Below, piece after piece: positions 1 through 9,881 of a stretch of 64,000 bases of DNA (position 1 is its first letter; the number at the start of each line of letters is the position of its first letter). The position numbers and the translations under genes were made by a program. Below the pieces are notes generated by a model, which worked only from the letters and a program-made list of their open reading frames with translations, was not told the origin of the DNA and did not search any database. The stretch comes from Acephala macrosclerotiorum. Its lineage: Eukaryota; Ascomycota; Leotiomycetes; Helotiales; Mollisiaceae. Location of the stretch: the NCBI GenBank assembly GCA_014904845.1, contig MU119337.1, positions 82,937 through 146,936 of the forward strand, in the 5' to 3' direction.

Positions 1-3000
1 ACTATAATAAAATTCGATGTTTTTAAAGTATTAATAATTATTTTTATTCTTTTTTAAATTCTTGAAAGCGATACTATATTTTTAAAAAGTTTTTACAATA
101 AAATTTCATCAATAGAATTATTATTTTTAATATTGAATTATTGTTTTAAAATCTCATTTTTCGATTAATTTACGTTTATTTTTTCTCGTTTTTCGTTTTA
201 AGCGTTTTATGAAATTTATTATTGTAATTCGATTTTTAAATACTTTTTTTTTATTGAAAATTTTTTATTGAAAATTTTTTATTGAAAATTTTTTATTGAA
301 AATTTTTTATTGAAAATTTTTTATTGAAAATTTTTTCGTATACTTTGAATTTTGTTTTTCGATTTGTTTATTGTTATTGTATTTATTATTATTATATTTA
401 TCGAGAATTTTTCGTAGAATTTATTAATAATCGTTTTATTAAAACTTTAAACGTTAATATTATTATTATTGAAAATAAGCGATAATAAATTTAATTTTTT
501 TAAAATTTTTTTATTAATACTAGTTTTATTTTTTTTTTGAGTAATAAATTAAACAAATTTTTAAATTCTTTGTATATTTTTAAAACGTTTATCGAAATCG
601 TAATCAAAAAATTTTTTAATTATTTATTTTATAATCTAATTATATTAATATCGATTGTTTTTAAATATAAATAATCGCGAAAATCGATTATAATTCTAAG
701 AATTATAATACTATTAATCGTTTTTTCGATAATAATACTTACGATTAATTAATTTATTTATAAATAAATAACGATTCACGAAAAAATAATCAATAAAAAA
801 ATCGATTTCTTCGTTTTTTATTCGTTTGAAATACTCGAAGTAATATTGTTTACTTTATTAATCGTTATATATAATATTAACCTTTACTACATTTCTTTGA
901 ACGATTAATAGTATATTTTGTGAAAATTCAATCGACGTTAAATTATATAAAATTTTATATTCGTTTTTTCTTATATTATTATATTTTTTTTATTCTCGAT
1001 TAAAACTTTTTTTTCGTTTATATTCTCGTAAAAAAATAAACTAATTCTAATTTTAATTTATAGAAATTATAATACTATTCAACTTTTGAGATATTTTTAT
1101 AATATTAACGTTTAAAGCGATTTTTAAATCGTTGAATAATACGAAAAAAAAAGAAAATTTTTTTAATTTTTTAATAAAATCGTTTATTTAAATTAAAAAT
1201 TTTAATACGAATATTTGTCGAATTTTTTAAATTTAAATAATATATAAAATTGAAAATTAAAATTCGATATAAATTTTCTTAGTAATTGTATACATTTTTC
1301 ATTGAATTTTTTCTATAAATAATTCGAATAAAACAAAAAATAGTAAATTATTAATTGTATTTAAAATCATTTTTTATATTACAATATTTAAATATTTTTA
1401 TCGAACTTTCGAATATTTTAAATTGTTAATTTCATTGTATTATTGCTTTTTTTTCTTATATTTATATATAATAATTATTTTTTCGTACATTTTATTATAA
1501 TTGTAAATAGATATTTCTATCGATTTGTAATCGGTTTCTTTGAAAATTCGTTTTTTAATATATATTAAAAATTTTTTTATAAATTCGTATTTTTAATATT
1601 ATTTGTTTAATTTGTTTCGTTTAATTAATTTTTTAAATATTCGATCAAATAAATCTACGTATATTTTTATCGTCAAAAGATTTTTTATAGATTGATCAAT
1701 GATTTTATATAAAAACTTTATATTTACTCGATAATATTTTTAATTGTATTCACGAAATTCTTTTTTTAAAACGTCGTAAAACTTTTTTTTTAAATAGTTT
1801 TCGATACTATACTTTAATATAAATTGAATTTGCTTTTTGTAAATCGGATTAATATATTGTAAAAGTTGTATTTTTTTAGTTTTTAAAATAATTTTATAAT
1901 CTTTATATATATTATTATATTATTCCAAAAAAATCGTAATATTATTTTTTTTAAATCAAAGTACTCTAAGAACTTTAAAGAGAAATATTTGTAGTTTTAA
2001 TACGAGTACGTATTTCTCGAAATTTTGTATTTTTAAAAAATTGTTTTTATTGTTCATAGAAAATTTCTTAGAAAAAATCGATAACGTAATTAAAATAAAA
2101 ATATTTTTTATTGAAAAAAGTAAATTTTAACGCGAATAATTTGTTGATTTTAATTTTTGAATTGAGAATTGATTTAATAATTCAAAAGTACGAATTTTCG
2201 AATTATTATCTTTAAATAAAATTTGTTTTAAAAATTAATTTCTATTTATATCGTTTTCTCGTGAAATTTTTTTTATTTCAATTTTTATTCGAAATTTCGT
2301 TCGTTTATTCATTCTAATAAAATGTATTCTTTAAATAAATATTTTTTTAATTAGTTTTTCTCGATTGAAATTTCTTATTTCAATTTTTTTCGTATTATTT
2401 TTTGAAATTCGAGATTTATTTTAATTCTATTATTTCAACTTAAAAACGATTACAAACAATTCGCGAATTACGACTTTTAAAAAAATTAAAATTAAAATAT
2501 AAAACAATAAAACAATTTCACTTTTCAATATTACAATTTTTTTTTTCTTTCGCATTAAAACTTTCTTTTTTATATTCCAATTTCCGTTAAAAATAAAATC
2601 AATTACTATAAATAATTGTCGCGAATTTCTTTTTTTCTTTTTTATATTCGTTTTAATATTAATTATCTCGAGTAATTTAATATATAATCTTTATAAATTA
2701 ATACTTTTCTACAATTTCGTAATCTTATAATCAAATTATTTAATTTCGAATAATATAATCAAAATAAAAAGTTTTTATTAATTGATTTTCAATTTTCGAT
2801 TTCTAGTAATTTAAATTTCTTTTTAATAGTAATAAAAAACAAAATATACAAATCGCATATAAATAGTTCTCAACGAAATTCATTAAAACAACTCATTTCC
2901 CGACGTTATTTTACCAATATAAAAAAACAATAAAATACAAAACAAAAAAATCCAATCGTAAATCAATTTATTTTAATCAATAAACTAGATTTATTCGAAG

Positions 3001-3176
3001 TAATTCGTAATCCGTAAATCAATCAATTAATCAATTAAAATAAAAATAGAAAAAATTATTAATTAGTTTATAGTAAGCGAAAACTCCTTATATACTAGAA
3101 GACACGTGACCAGTACTACTCTCGAAACTAGCTATTTACAAAAATTTTAAAAAGAAAATATATAATCTCATTATAT
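1..3176 (-). mobile_element. RIP-degraded transposon copy, left arm of a large inverted repeat
   Basis: This block is almost pure A/T with isolated CpG and virtually no CpA, as expected of a repeat destroyed by RIP. Its reverse complement can be followed through the right-hand block 56,385–59,497. For example, positions 541–680 match 58,880–59,016 inverted, 3106–3121 match 56,442–56,457 inverted, and 1–30 match 59,468–59,497 inverted. The collinearity is broken only by a tandem expansion at 253–336. Similarity stops near 3176, which I take as one end of the element. The other end lies outside the window on this side. No reading frame survives, so the transposon class cannot be named. The strand is arbitrary (opposite to the right-hand copy). 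Confidence 0.8.
253..336. repeat. 14-bp tandem repeat, six copies
   Basis: The unit ATTGAAAATTTTTT is repeated six times without interruption (84 bp). The partner copy of the transposon has about one unit at the equivalent place (near 59,220). The array accounts for the roughly 60-bp length difference between the two arms, so it expanded after the copies separated, probably by replication slippage. Confidence 0.9.
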
Positions 3177-4130
3177 TACTTTATTTAATTAAATTTACTT
3201 TTTAAACTATTTCACGTATTTAATCAATTAAATAAAATTACTCTTTCGCACGTGATTTTATTCAATAATTTATTGAATAATAATAATTATTATTAAATAA
3301 AATAAAAATAATTTACATATTACTTATAAATAAAATAATTTAACTCATTTTCGTTATTAAATATTATTGAATTTCTTATATTAGTTTGAGTAAAATTTTT
3401 CTTAAAAGTCTTTTACGAGTAAAATTCTATTTTTAGTTCTTTATTTATAGAACTCTATAGAACTTTATCTAAAAATAAAATATTTAATATTGTCGTTTCG
3501 AATTAAATTAATCTAATTATATAATTAAACTAAAAATATATTAAATAATTCGACGTTTTATATTTTTAGTTTTTTAAATAAAAATTTAAATAATTTATAA
3601 ATACGTAAAATAATTTTAAATTTATTATAATATTTATTAATTTAATTAATAAAATAATTAATAAAATAAAAAAAATATAATTTAAATTAAAATTTTAAAA
3701 TTATTTAAATTTTAAACTTTAAATTAAATCGTATATAAATAATTTTTTATTTTTTATTATAATTATTTTTTAATTTATAAATCGATTTTTTCGATTTTCG
3801 AAATATAAATATATAAATACGTGATTTTAATTTTTCCTTATTTAAAACTATTATTATAATATAAAAAAATGTATTTTTTTATTATTATTATTATTATAAC
3901 GTTTATTATAATAAAATATATTCTTATTTTAATTACGTAATTTAATTAGTTTTAATTCGAAACGAAAATATTTATTTAATTTTATATTATTATAATAAAT
4001 TATATTTAAAAACTTTAATTATAATTATATTTATTTTATAATATTTATTATTTTATTAATTTTTTTACTAATTTTTTTATTAATTTTTTCAATTAAATTT
4101 TAATAAATATATTTTTATTTTTATGCAATT
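3177..4130. other. AT-rich RIP-type sequence without genes
   Basis: This stretch continues the extreme AT bias beyond the end of the inverted repeat. It contains A/T homopolymer runs and TAA/TTA simple repeats (for example near 3880–3900). I see no reading frame and no match to the right-hand block at the corresponding place. It is probably another RIP-mutated repeat fragment. Confidence 0.6.
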
Positions 4131-4136
4131 TATACA

Positions 4137-4262
4137 TCTTCCATAGGGGCCCCATAAAAGCCATAGAGGACCCGTGGGTAGAGGACTAATATATTTTCGC
4201 CCCATAGGGGACCTATGGATGGGGGAGAAATTTTAAAACTCCATCCCATGGGTCCCCCACGA
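4137..4262. repeat. GC-rich palindromic patch at the AT/GC boundary
   Basis: Between the AT-rich block and the first gene lies a patch rich in CCATAGG/CCTATGG motifs: CCATAGGGG at 4140, CCATAGAGG at 4160, and CCATAGG..CCTATGG as an inverted pair at 4202–4218. A CCCATGGG palindrome follows at 4245–4252. The motif density suggests the terminal inverted sequences of a small or decayed transposon, but I cannot define a complete element. Confidence 0.45.
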
Positions 4263-4312
4263 GCAGCCTAGGCCGTCAGCTTTCAAAATTCCCTTTCACA
4301 TCTGGTAAGATA

Positions 4313-6907
4313 TTGTACGATCATCCTTGCTCTAGGAAGTACTTTCTACACCCACAATGGCCACTCGAATTGGAAGGTTCACCTCTGGCATATGCAATCG
4401 CCGCTGGAAGCAAGGTGGGAGTAGAAACGCTCCTGGAGATAGGTGCAGACCCAACTGCGCCAATCTATGGATCATCGAAGGCAGATCTTTTCTGCTCTGA
4501 CTGGACTCCTATTCATCTCGCCATAAAGTACCACTCCAGCGACATACTCCAGCTCCTGCTTGCTGCAGCTCGGGAGAGGCAGCGGGGGGTCACTGTATCT
4601 TCTCTTTTACAAGCCGCAGTGGGAGGATTAAAGCTATTAAATCTAGAGGCAAGGAATGGAATCGACAATGGCAAACTAGGGTCTGAATTTGCATGTCCCC
4701 AGGAACTTTGGGGAAACTTAGCCTGCAGTGCCGCATATTCAACCACACTGGAGAGATATGCAATGCATGGTCAAAACTACCGGCAAAGGTTGTTCGATAC
4801 GATGAACGCATTGCCACTGGCTTCTTTGAGACGGGCACGAAGAGATGGCCGTGCCCCAATCATGCAAGCAATTGATTTCAGTGATATCGACTTTGTGGAG
4901 ACTCTGTTGCAACTGGACCCAGCACTCTCTAGCAAATGTGTATACGATCCTAAAAATAAGTTCACGTATGATGTTCCCATAACTTTCGCGTCCCAAATTG
5001 CTGCTCGGCAAGATTCAGCAAGGGCCTTGAGCATTGTCAAGAAATTGGGCGAATTTCAATCAGCGGTTGTGATGTGCGATGGACAAGGAAGGAGCCCTCT
5101 CCATTTGGCTGTCATAGGCTTCTACAGTACCGTTACTGAATGGTTAATAGAGCATGGAGGTTCTGTTCACCACCTTGATCAGGACGGACGGACACCGCTT
5201 CACTATTGCGGTTCAGCAGCAAATGTTCACCTTATCCTCGACGCAAAGGCACAGATCAACCGCGCCGACAAGAAGGGCTTTACATCAATTCAATTAGCCG
5301 CCTTAGCCAGCCTAGAAGATGTTGCCAGGAGTTTGATTGAGCGAGGGGCCGATTTGACGATTGCGCATTATGAGTTTGGGACACCGCTTCATTGTGCTGT
5401 CTTGAAACGGTCAAGATCTATTGTGTTATTATTGCTAGAACATGCCGGTTCTAACAAGGACTCCTCATTCCTCGATGTGAATTCTCGGGATTCGGGTGGT
5501 GGAAATACACCTCTGCATCTCGCTGCGCGTACATCGCGTACCGATATTGTTCGGATACTCCTCAATCACGGCGCCGATCTGTACTTGAAGAATACAAGTG
5601 GCCTCACACCATTCCACCAGTGTTTATTATCTGGCGGCCCCGAATTTGTCAGATCATTTCTTGATGCCGCTGGCGTATCTAGCCTAATACACATACCCGA
5701 TGCGGATGGGAATACGGCTCTTCACCTGGCTGCAAAGTTTGCAAGCTCGGAAATAGTTGAGCTACTTCTAGATTATGGTGCAAGTGTGAATTCTATCAAC
5801 CGCGAAGGTGATACAGCTCTAAATCTCGCAACTGCGGCTACACATTCTGACGTCAACAAGAAAGAAGGAGACAGGCTACAAAGCTGCAAAGCTCTATACT
5901 CTCATGGCGCAACACTTCTGGTGGAGAATAATCGAAAGATGTGTGCCTGGGACTATGCTCTCTGGCGTCTGGATTTTGCTCTAATGGGGTTTCTCCTCGA
6001 GCACGGCGGACCGGAAGCTTGCAGGTATGAAACTCTGCCTGATAGTCAGAACGGTCAATACTTACTGGATGTCGCCATCAATAGAGACGAATTGGCCTTT
6101 GTAACTTTACTTTTGTCTCAGGACCAGCGAAATAGACCCCAAAAGGAGGAGTACGAACGGTCCACACCAACGAAGGAGCCAGATCTTCTGGGTTTTGAAA
6201 CTCGTCCACAAAAGTCTGGACAGAATGTACTCGCCGAGTTGGACGCATGGATTAGTGGTTATGCCGAGCGCGAAAATGCCCCTCTATCGCTAGCAGTAAC
6301 CGTCTCAACTTTGATGTCGCGGATTTCAGATTTGAATTACGACGAGTTTCAAGTCCGAATAGCCAACCTGGTGAGATATACCAGTTCCGTGGCAGATCAC
6401 CTAGCTATCGTAGCACTACACACTCTTATATCTGATCCCGAGGTGGAGCCTGAGAAACTCATTATGCCGAGGAGCCTGAGTGGCCGCATAATGTCTTCCA
6501 AGTACTCATCACAGCTTGAACAAGTCCTTGATCCTTCCTTAGCCTTCAGCAAAACAAGATTGAAGAACATAAGAGCGGTTGTGCAGCAAGTCTTGGAACT
6601 TTCTAATCCAGTCAAAGATGAGTCCCTTATTGGAGAAACCGGCGACTTGGACGATGATAAGCGACTACTGTCATTTCTGTGCCTAATGAATTATGGTGAG
6701 GTGGCCCAATTGGAGGAGGAACTCGGGTCGGTCTACATGACGTCCAGAACTCGTGTGGAAAATGTGTCTTACCAAGACCAAGAACGAATCCCAGGGATCT
6801 TGCAATGCTTCGGGCATAACTATGCTATCAGATTGAACCGCGCTATGAAAATGAAGGACAAATCCACTCTAAAGGAAATGTTTGCTTCTAGGGAAACTTC
6901 TAAATAA
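4313..6907 (+). CDS. Ankyrin-repeat protein, 5' end missing
   Basis: The open frame runs from an in-frame stop at 4205–4207 to TAA at 6905–6907. It has no ATG until 4762, although obvious ankyrin sequence begins around 4370 (SPLAYAIAAGSKVGVETLL). The true start must therefore have been in, or beyond, the AT-rich block and is lost, unless a short upstream exon escapes me. Ankyrin repeats are clear at about residues 250–540 counted from 4313, with cores such as GRSPLHLAVIG, GRTPLHYCGS, FGTPLHCAVLK, GNTPLHLAART and GNTALHLAAKF. The last 300 residues are non-repetitive and helical-looking. Ankyrin arrays bind proteins; in fungi they are often attached to kinase, NACHT or lipase domains of incompatibility-type proteins. 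No such domain is visible here. This is probably a truncated gene or pseudogene whose remaining frame is still intact over 860 codons. Confidence 0.75.
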   Translation: MYDHPCSRKYFLHPQWPLELEGSPLAYAIAAGSKVGVETLLEIGADPTAPIYGSSKADLFCSDWTPIHLAIKYHSSDILQLLLAAARERQRGVTVSSLLQAAVGGLKLLNLEARNGIDNGKLGSEFACPQELWGNLACSAAYSTTLERYAMHGQNYRQRLFDTMNALPLASLRRARRDGRAPIMQAIDFSDIDFVETLLQLDPALSSKCVYDPKNKFTYDVPITFASQIAARQDSARALSIVKKLGEFQSAVVMCDGQGRSPLHLAVIGFYSTVTEWLIEHGGSVHHLDQDGRTPLHYCGSAANVHLILDAKAQINRADKKGFTSIQLAALASLEDVARSLIERGADLTIAHYEFGTPLHCAVLKRSRSIVLLLLEHAGSNKDSSFLDVNSRDSGGGNTPLHLAARTSRTDIVRILLNHGADLYLKNTSGLTPFHQCLLSGGPEFVRSFLDAAGVSSLIHIPDADGNTALHLAAKFASSEIVELLLDYGASVNSINREGDTALNLATAATHSDVNKKEGDRLQSCKALYSHGATLLVENNRKMCAWDYALWRLDFALMGFLLEHGGPEACRYETLPDSQNGQYLLDVAINRDELAFVTLLLSQDQRNRPQKEEYERSTPTKEPDLLGFETRPQKSGQNVLAELDAWISGYAERENAPLSLAVTVSTLMSRISDLNYDEFQVRIANLVRYTSSVADHLAIVALHTLISDPEVEPEKLIMPRSLSGRIMSSKYSSQLEQVLDPSLAFSKTRLKNIRAVVQQVLELSNPVKDESLIGETGDLDDDKRLLSFLCLMNYGEVAQLEEELGSVYMTSRTRVENVSYQDQERIPGILQCFGHNYAIRLNRAMKMKDKSTLKEMFASRETSK

Positions 6908-6926
6908 TAGTTAGGAAGCTCTTCAT

Positions 6927-7253
6927 ATGGTACCATTTCATATACGAAACGTGTATGAATTACCATCCCTTGAACCGCTCGCGAAATCCTCAAGATCCAG
7001 AGCGAAAATATTGAAGAAAGCGAAAGAAGAAGCAGACACAATCAGAGAGACACAGATGGGGCTGAGAACACCCCATCTGCAGCTAGACTTTTCAGTGGCT
7101 CCAATTGAGGACTATGAGATTGATCGGGACGAAAAACACCGGATAGCTTGGAAAGACGACAATAACGAGAAGGACGCAGAGGAAGAAAAAATCGAAGAAG
7201 ATAAGAAGTTTTTGGAGAGGCTAAAAAAGGCTGTGGGAGGCTTTTTGCTGTAA
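6927..7253 (+). CDS. Small charged hypothetical protein
   Basis: A 108-codon ATG-to-TAA frame starts 20 bp after the stop of the ankyrin gene, in another frame. The product is highly charged, with Lys/Glu-rich stretches at residues 28–45 and 75–100 that could form a coiled coil. It may be a separate small gene, or the 3' exon of the ankyrin gene if an intron removes the stop. I do not recognise the family. Confidence 0.3.
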   Translation: MVPFHIRNVYELPSLEPLAKSSRSRAKILKKAKEEADTIRETQMGLRTPHLQLDFSVAPIEDYEIDRDEKHRIAWKDDNNEKDAEEEKIEEDKKFLERLKKAVGGFLL

Positions 7254-8720
7254 AGAAAGAAATTGCCAAGTTGTTGATAATCGGGATGCCCTCATTAGAG
7301 ACAGTAATAAGCCGCGTCCACAAGGAAGAAATGATAGCGACCAACAAATATCTAGGATGGATGAGAATGGGAATTTGAATTGTCAGTATCATGGGGAGGG
7401 GGTGAATATTCCGGAGGGAGCGTGGGAATAATTTCAGATTTTATTGATGGATTGAGAGCACAGGCTTGGATTTGAAGAGTGAGAAGGACTGTTTCAAAAT
7501 AAAGTGCGTTACAATGATCAGAACACAAGGGAGAAGTTGTCTTCAGCATAGTTGTGATAAAAAGATAAAAGAGGTTCCCTCCAAAGAACAGAAAAGAGAT
7601 TCTTGCTTTAAAAATTTGATGGTAACTGTCTTGCCTTAATATGTCGTAAAGCAGCTAATTACTTCATGGCCTTTGTAGGACAACATTTCATTTACAGACT
7701 TCATCAAAGACTGGCGCACAACTCCCTAAGCTCTTTAGTATCAAAAAATCAAGCTTTCGTAAAGTTCTAAGTTTGCCAACGACAATCATATATGCTGGAA
7801 ATAGCCCACCATTTAGTTTTGGTTTTTGACTTCTTCATTTCCATGGATAGTACACCCCCAGGGAAATACTCATAGATACTATGTAAATTTTATCTCGTGC
7901 CGGTTTCGTTTTAGTCTCCGGACGAGAGCAGCGGCTACTTTTACCTGACCCGAGTGCGAGCAAACCTGAGCAGAGCCTGACCACGCCCCAAGTCAGCCTG
8001 CCCACTATAATGCGGTCCCGATTTTGGCGCTCTATGCGCCCCAGCTACAATTTCCTAACCGAGCTTGCTAGGGCACTCGATCTGCTCCCCTTACCTCACA
8101 TAATTTACGTACAAAGAGATACATTTTCTTCATATCGTGATAGCAAGCGAAATATTCTTCTTCTTATGGTATTGCAGGTTATCACTATAGATCTTGAGGG
8201 GCATATTTGGCTACGTTTTCTTCCGAAATAAGTCTCCATTCGTAGACGGAGGTCATAGCCTAGCCTTAGCAGCAAAGTTCCTCTGGACGAGCAAGAGCAA
8301 TAAACCGTCTGGCAAGTTCCCTGTTATACCACGGGAATGTTTACAATGCCCAACTTTTTTGACTCGCGTAACTAACGCCGTTTTTACCTAGGCCTGACTT
8401 ACTCTGGCTCCAGCCACCTTTTTCCTCCTCACCTAAACCCCTCCTCCTTGAACCATACACGTCCGAGTCTATGAATCGCACTCGCAGTCCGTCGTAACCG
8501 CAATAGTTTGAGGATTAGCGACGGCTCTGGTTAGTAGCCATCACCTTGCCTTCATTGCCCCTTTTCAGGCATCTCGATTGTGCGGTTTCCTTCGCGAGGT
8601 GTGGTTATAGTTTCCACGTGACGGTGTCCGAGTGTGTGTTATCTAAGCTTGCTTCTTTTCTTCTGCGACTTTAACGTAGCTCATGGACTTCTTTTACGCT
8701 TCAATACTAATTCAATCGAT
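7254..8720. other. Intergenic, no recognisable gene
   Basis: This region has ordinary base composition. Only short open frames (up to about 73 codons, near 8010–8391) occur, and none has recognisable protein features. The region is probably the 3' flank of the ankyrin gene plus decayed sequence. Confidence 0.5.
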
Positions 8721-9220
8721 GTCTCGCAATATAGATCATAATATAGTAATATATTTTATTTATTATAATAAATAAATATAATATAATGAAATTATATCGT
8801 AATAAATATAATATAATTTAATTTTATATTATTAATATTAAATAAAATTAATATATTTTTTATATTATTTATATTAAATAAAAAAAAATTTAAAAATTTA
8901 AATTTTTTTTTTAATATTAAAATTACTATTTTTAATCGTTAAAATTGTTTTAAAATTAAAATTATTTAAATTATAAAATATTTAAAATCGTAATTAAATA
9001 TTATAAAAACTTTTAACGACGATATTAAAAATATAAAAAATATAATAAAAAAATTTTAAAATTTTAAAATAATAATAAAATCGATTTAATAATTATTAAT
9101 TAAATTAAGTACTTTTTAACGTTTATATAGTTATATTAGTAATATATTACTTAATAAATATAATATGGCAATCCCATATTATATTAAATACGATATAAAT
9201 AGCTTTATATCGCGATAATA
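8721..9220. repeat. Short AT-rich RIP-type block
   Basis: About 500 bp with the same CpA-depleted, TpA-rich composition as the flanking blocks lie inside otherwise normal DNA. Near its right edge is the inverted pair TAATATGG..CCATATTA (9161–9181). It looks like a decayed transposon fragment; no frame is left. Confidence 0.55.
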
Positions 9221-9618
9221 ATTCGAGACTTTATATTACCCAATATATATTTCTTTATATTGTTGACTACACTAATGTCTCGTTCCTGGTCATCCTTCGC
9301 ACTCACCCTATCCGACACACCCGTAGCCCCTTCACCTTGATCATCAGTCGCAGTCTTTACCGGTCCGATCTGAAGATCCTCGTACTGGGAAAGAGCTGAA
9401 CTGCCAACCCATGGCCTTGAGTGAGTCGTCAAATTTATTTGATCACTCCGAGCCCAGTCATCAAATGACCCGAGTCGAATGAAAAGCGCACTCAAGAGCG
9501 CATGACTCCAAGCTGAAACACCGTTGCTAATGTGACAGATATCTTGGTCACACAACATGAGCCTTCTCGAGTAGGAGTGGTGGCGATGACAAAAAACAAA
9601 AGGGTGGCGTCTTGTCAT
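9205..9618 (-). CDS. Uncertain 137-codon reading frame
   Basis: This minus-strand frame begins in normal DNA and runs into the RIP block, so its C-terminal end is AT-biased. The middle part (for example RPWVGSSALSQYEDLQIGPV) looks protein-like, but I do not recognise it. It may be the broken remnant of a gene cut off by the AT-rich block. Confidence 0.2.
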   Translation of the reverse strand: MTRRHPFVFCHRHHSYSRRLMLCDQDICHISNGVSAWSHALLSALFIRLGSFDDWARSDQINLTTHSRPWVGSSALSQYEDLQIGPVKTATDDQGEGATGVSDRVSAKDDQERDISVVNNIKKYILGNIKSRIIIAI

Positions 9619-9881
9619 GGCGGCTCAGCTCCCGCAGTGTAATGTACACCGGGAACCATGTCCCGGCCATTCATGTTGAAGTCTTGTCAGCCACAGCCTT
9701 GTACATGTACGGAGGGTTACATACGAAGACTATCGCCCCTCCAGATCCCTCTTTGCACTTGGACCGCTCAACATTGCTTCCAAAACATTCTAGGATTTTC
9801 TGACTGTCCATAGAGCACCATTTATCATTTCATCAGAGTCGCAACTTCCGGGGTCTTCTATCCTCTTTCTCTTTCTCGAGC

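Noticed and set aside
253..336. CRISPR-like array
   Set aside because: The 14-bp units are directly adjacent with no spacers, in eukaryotic AT-rich DNA; it is a simple tandem repeat.
8010..8391. Two short plus-strand frames
   Set aside because: Below 75 codons, no recognisable sequence, in a region with no other coding signal.
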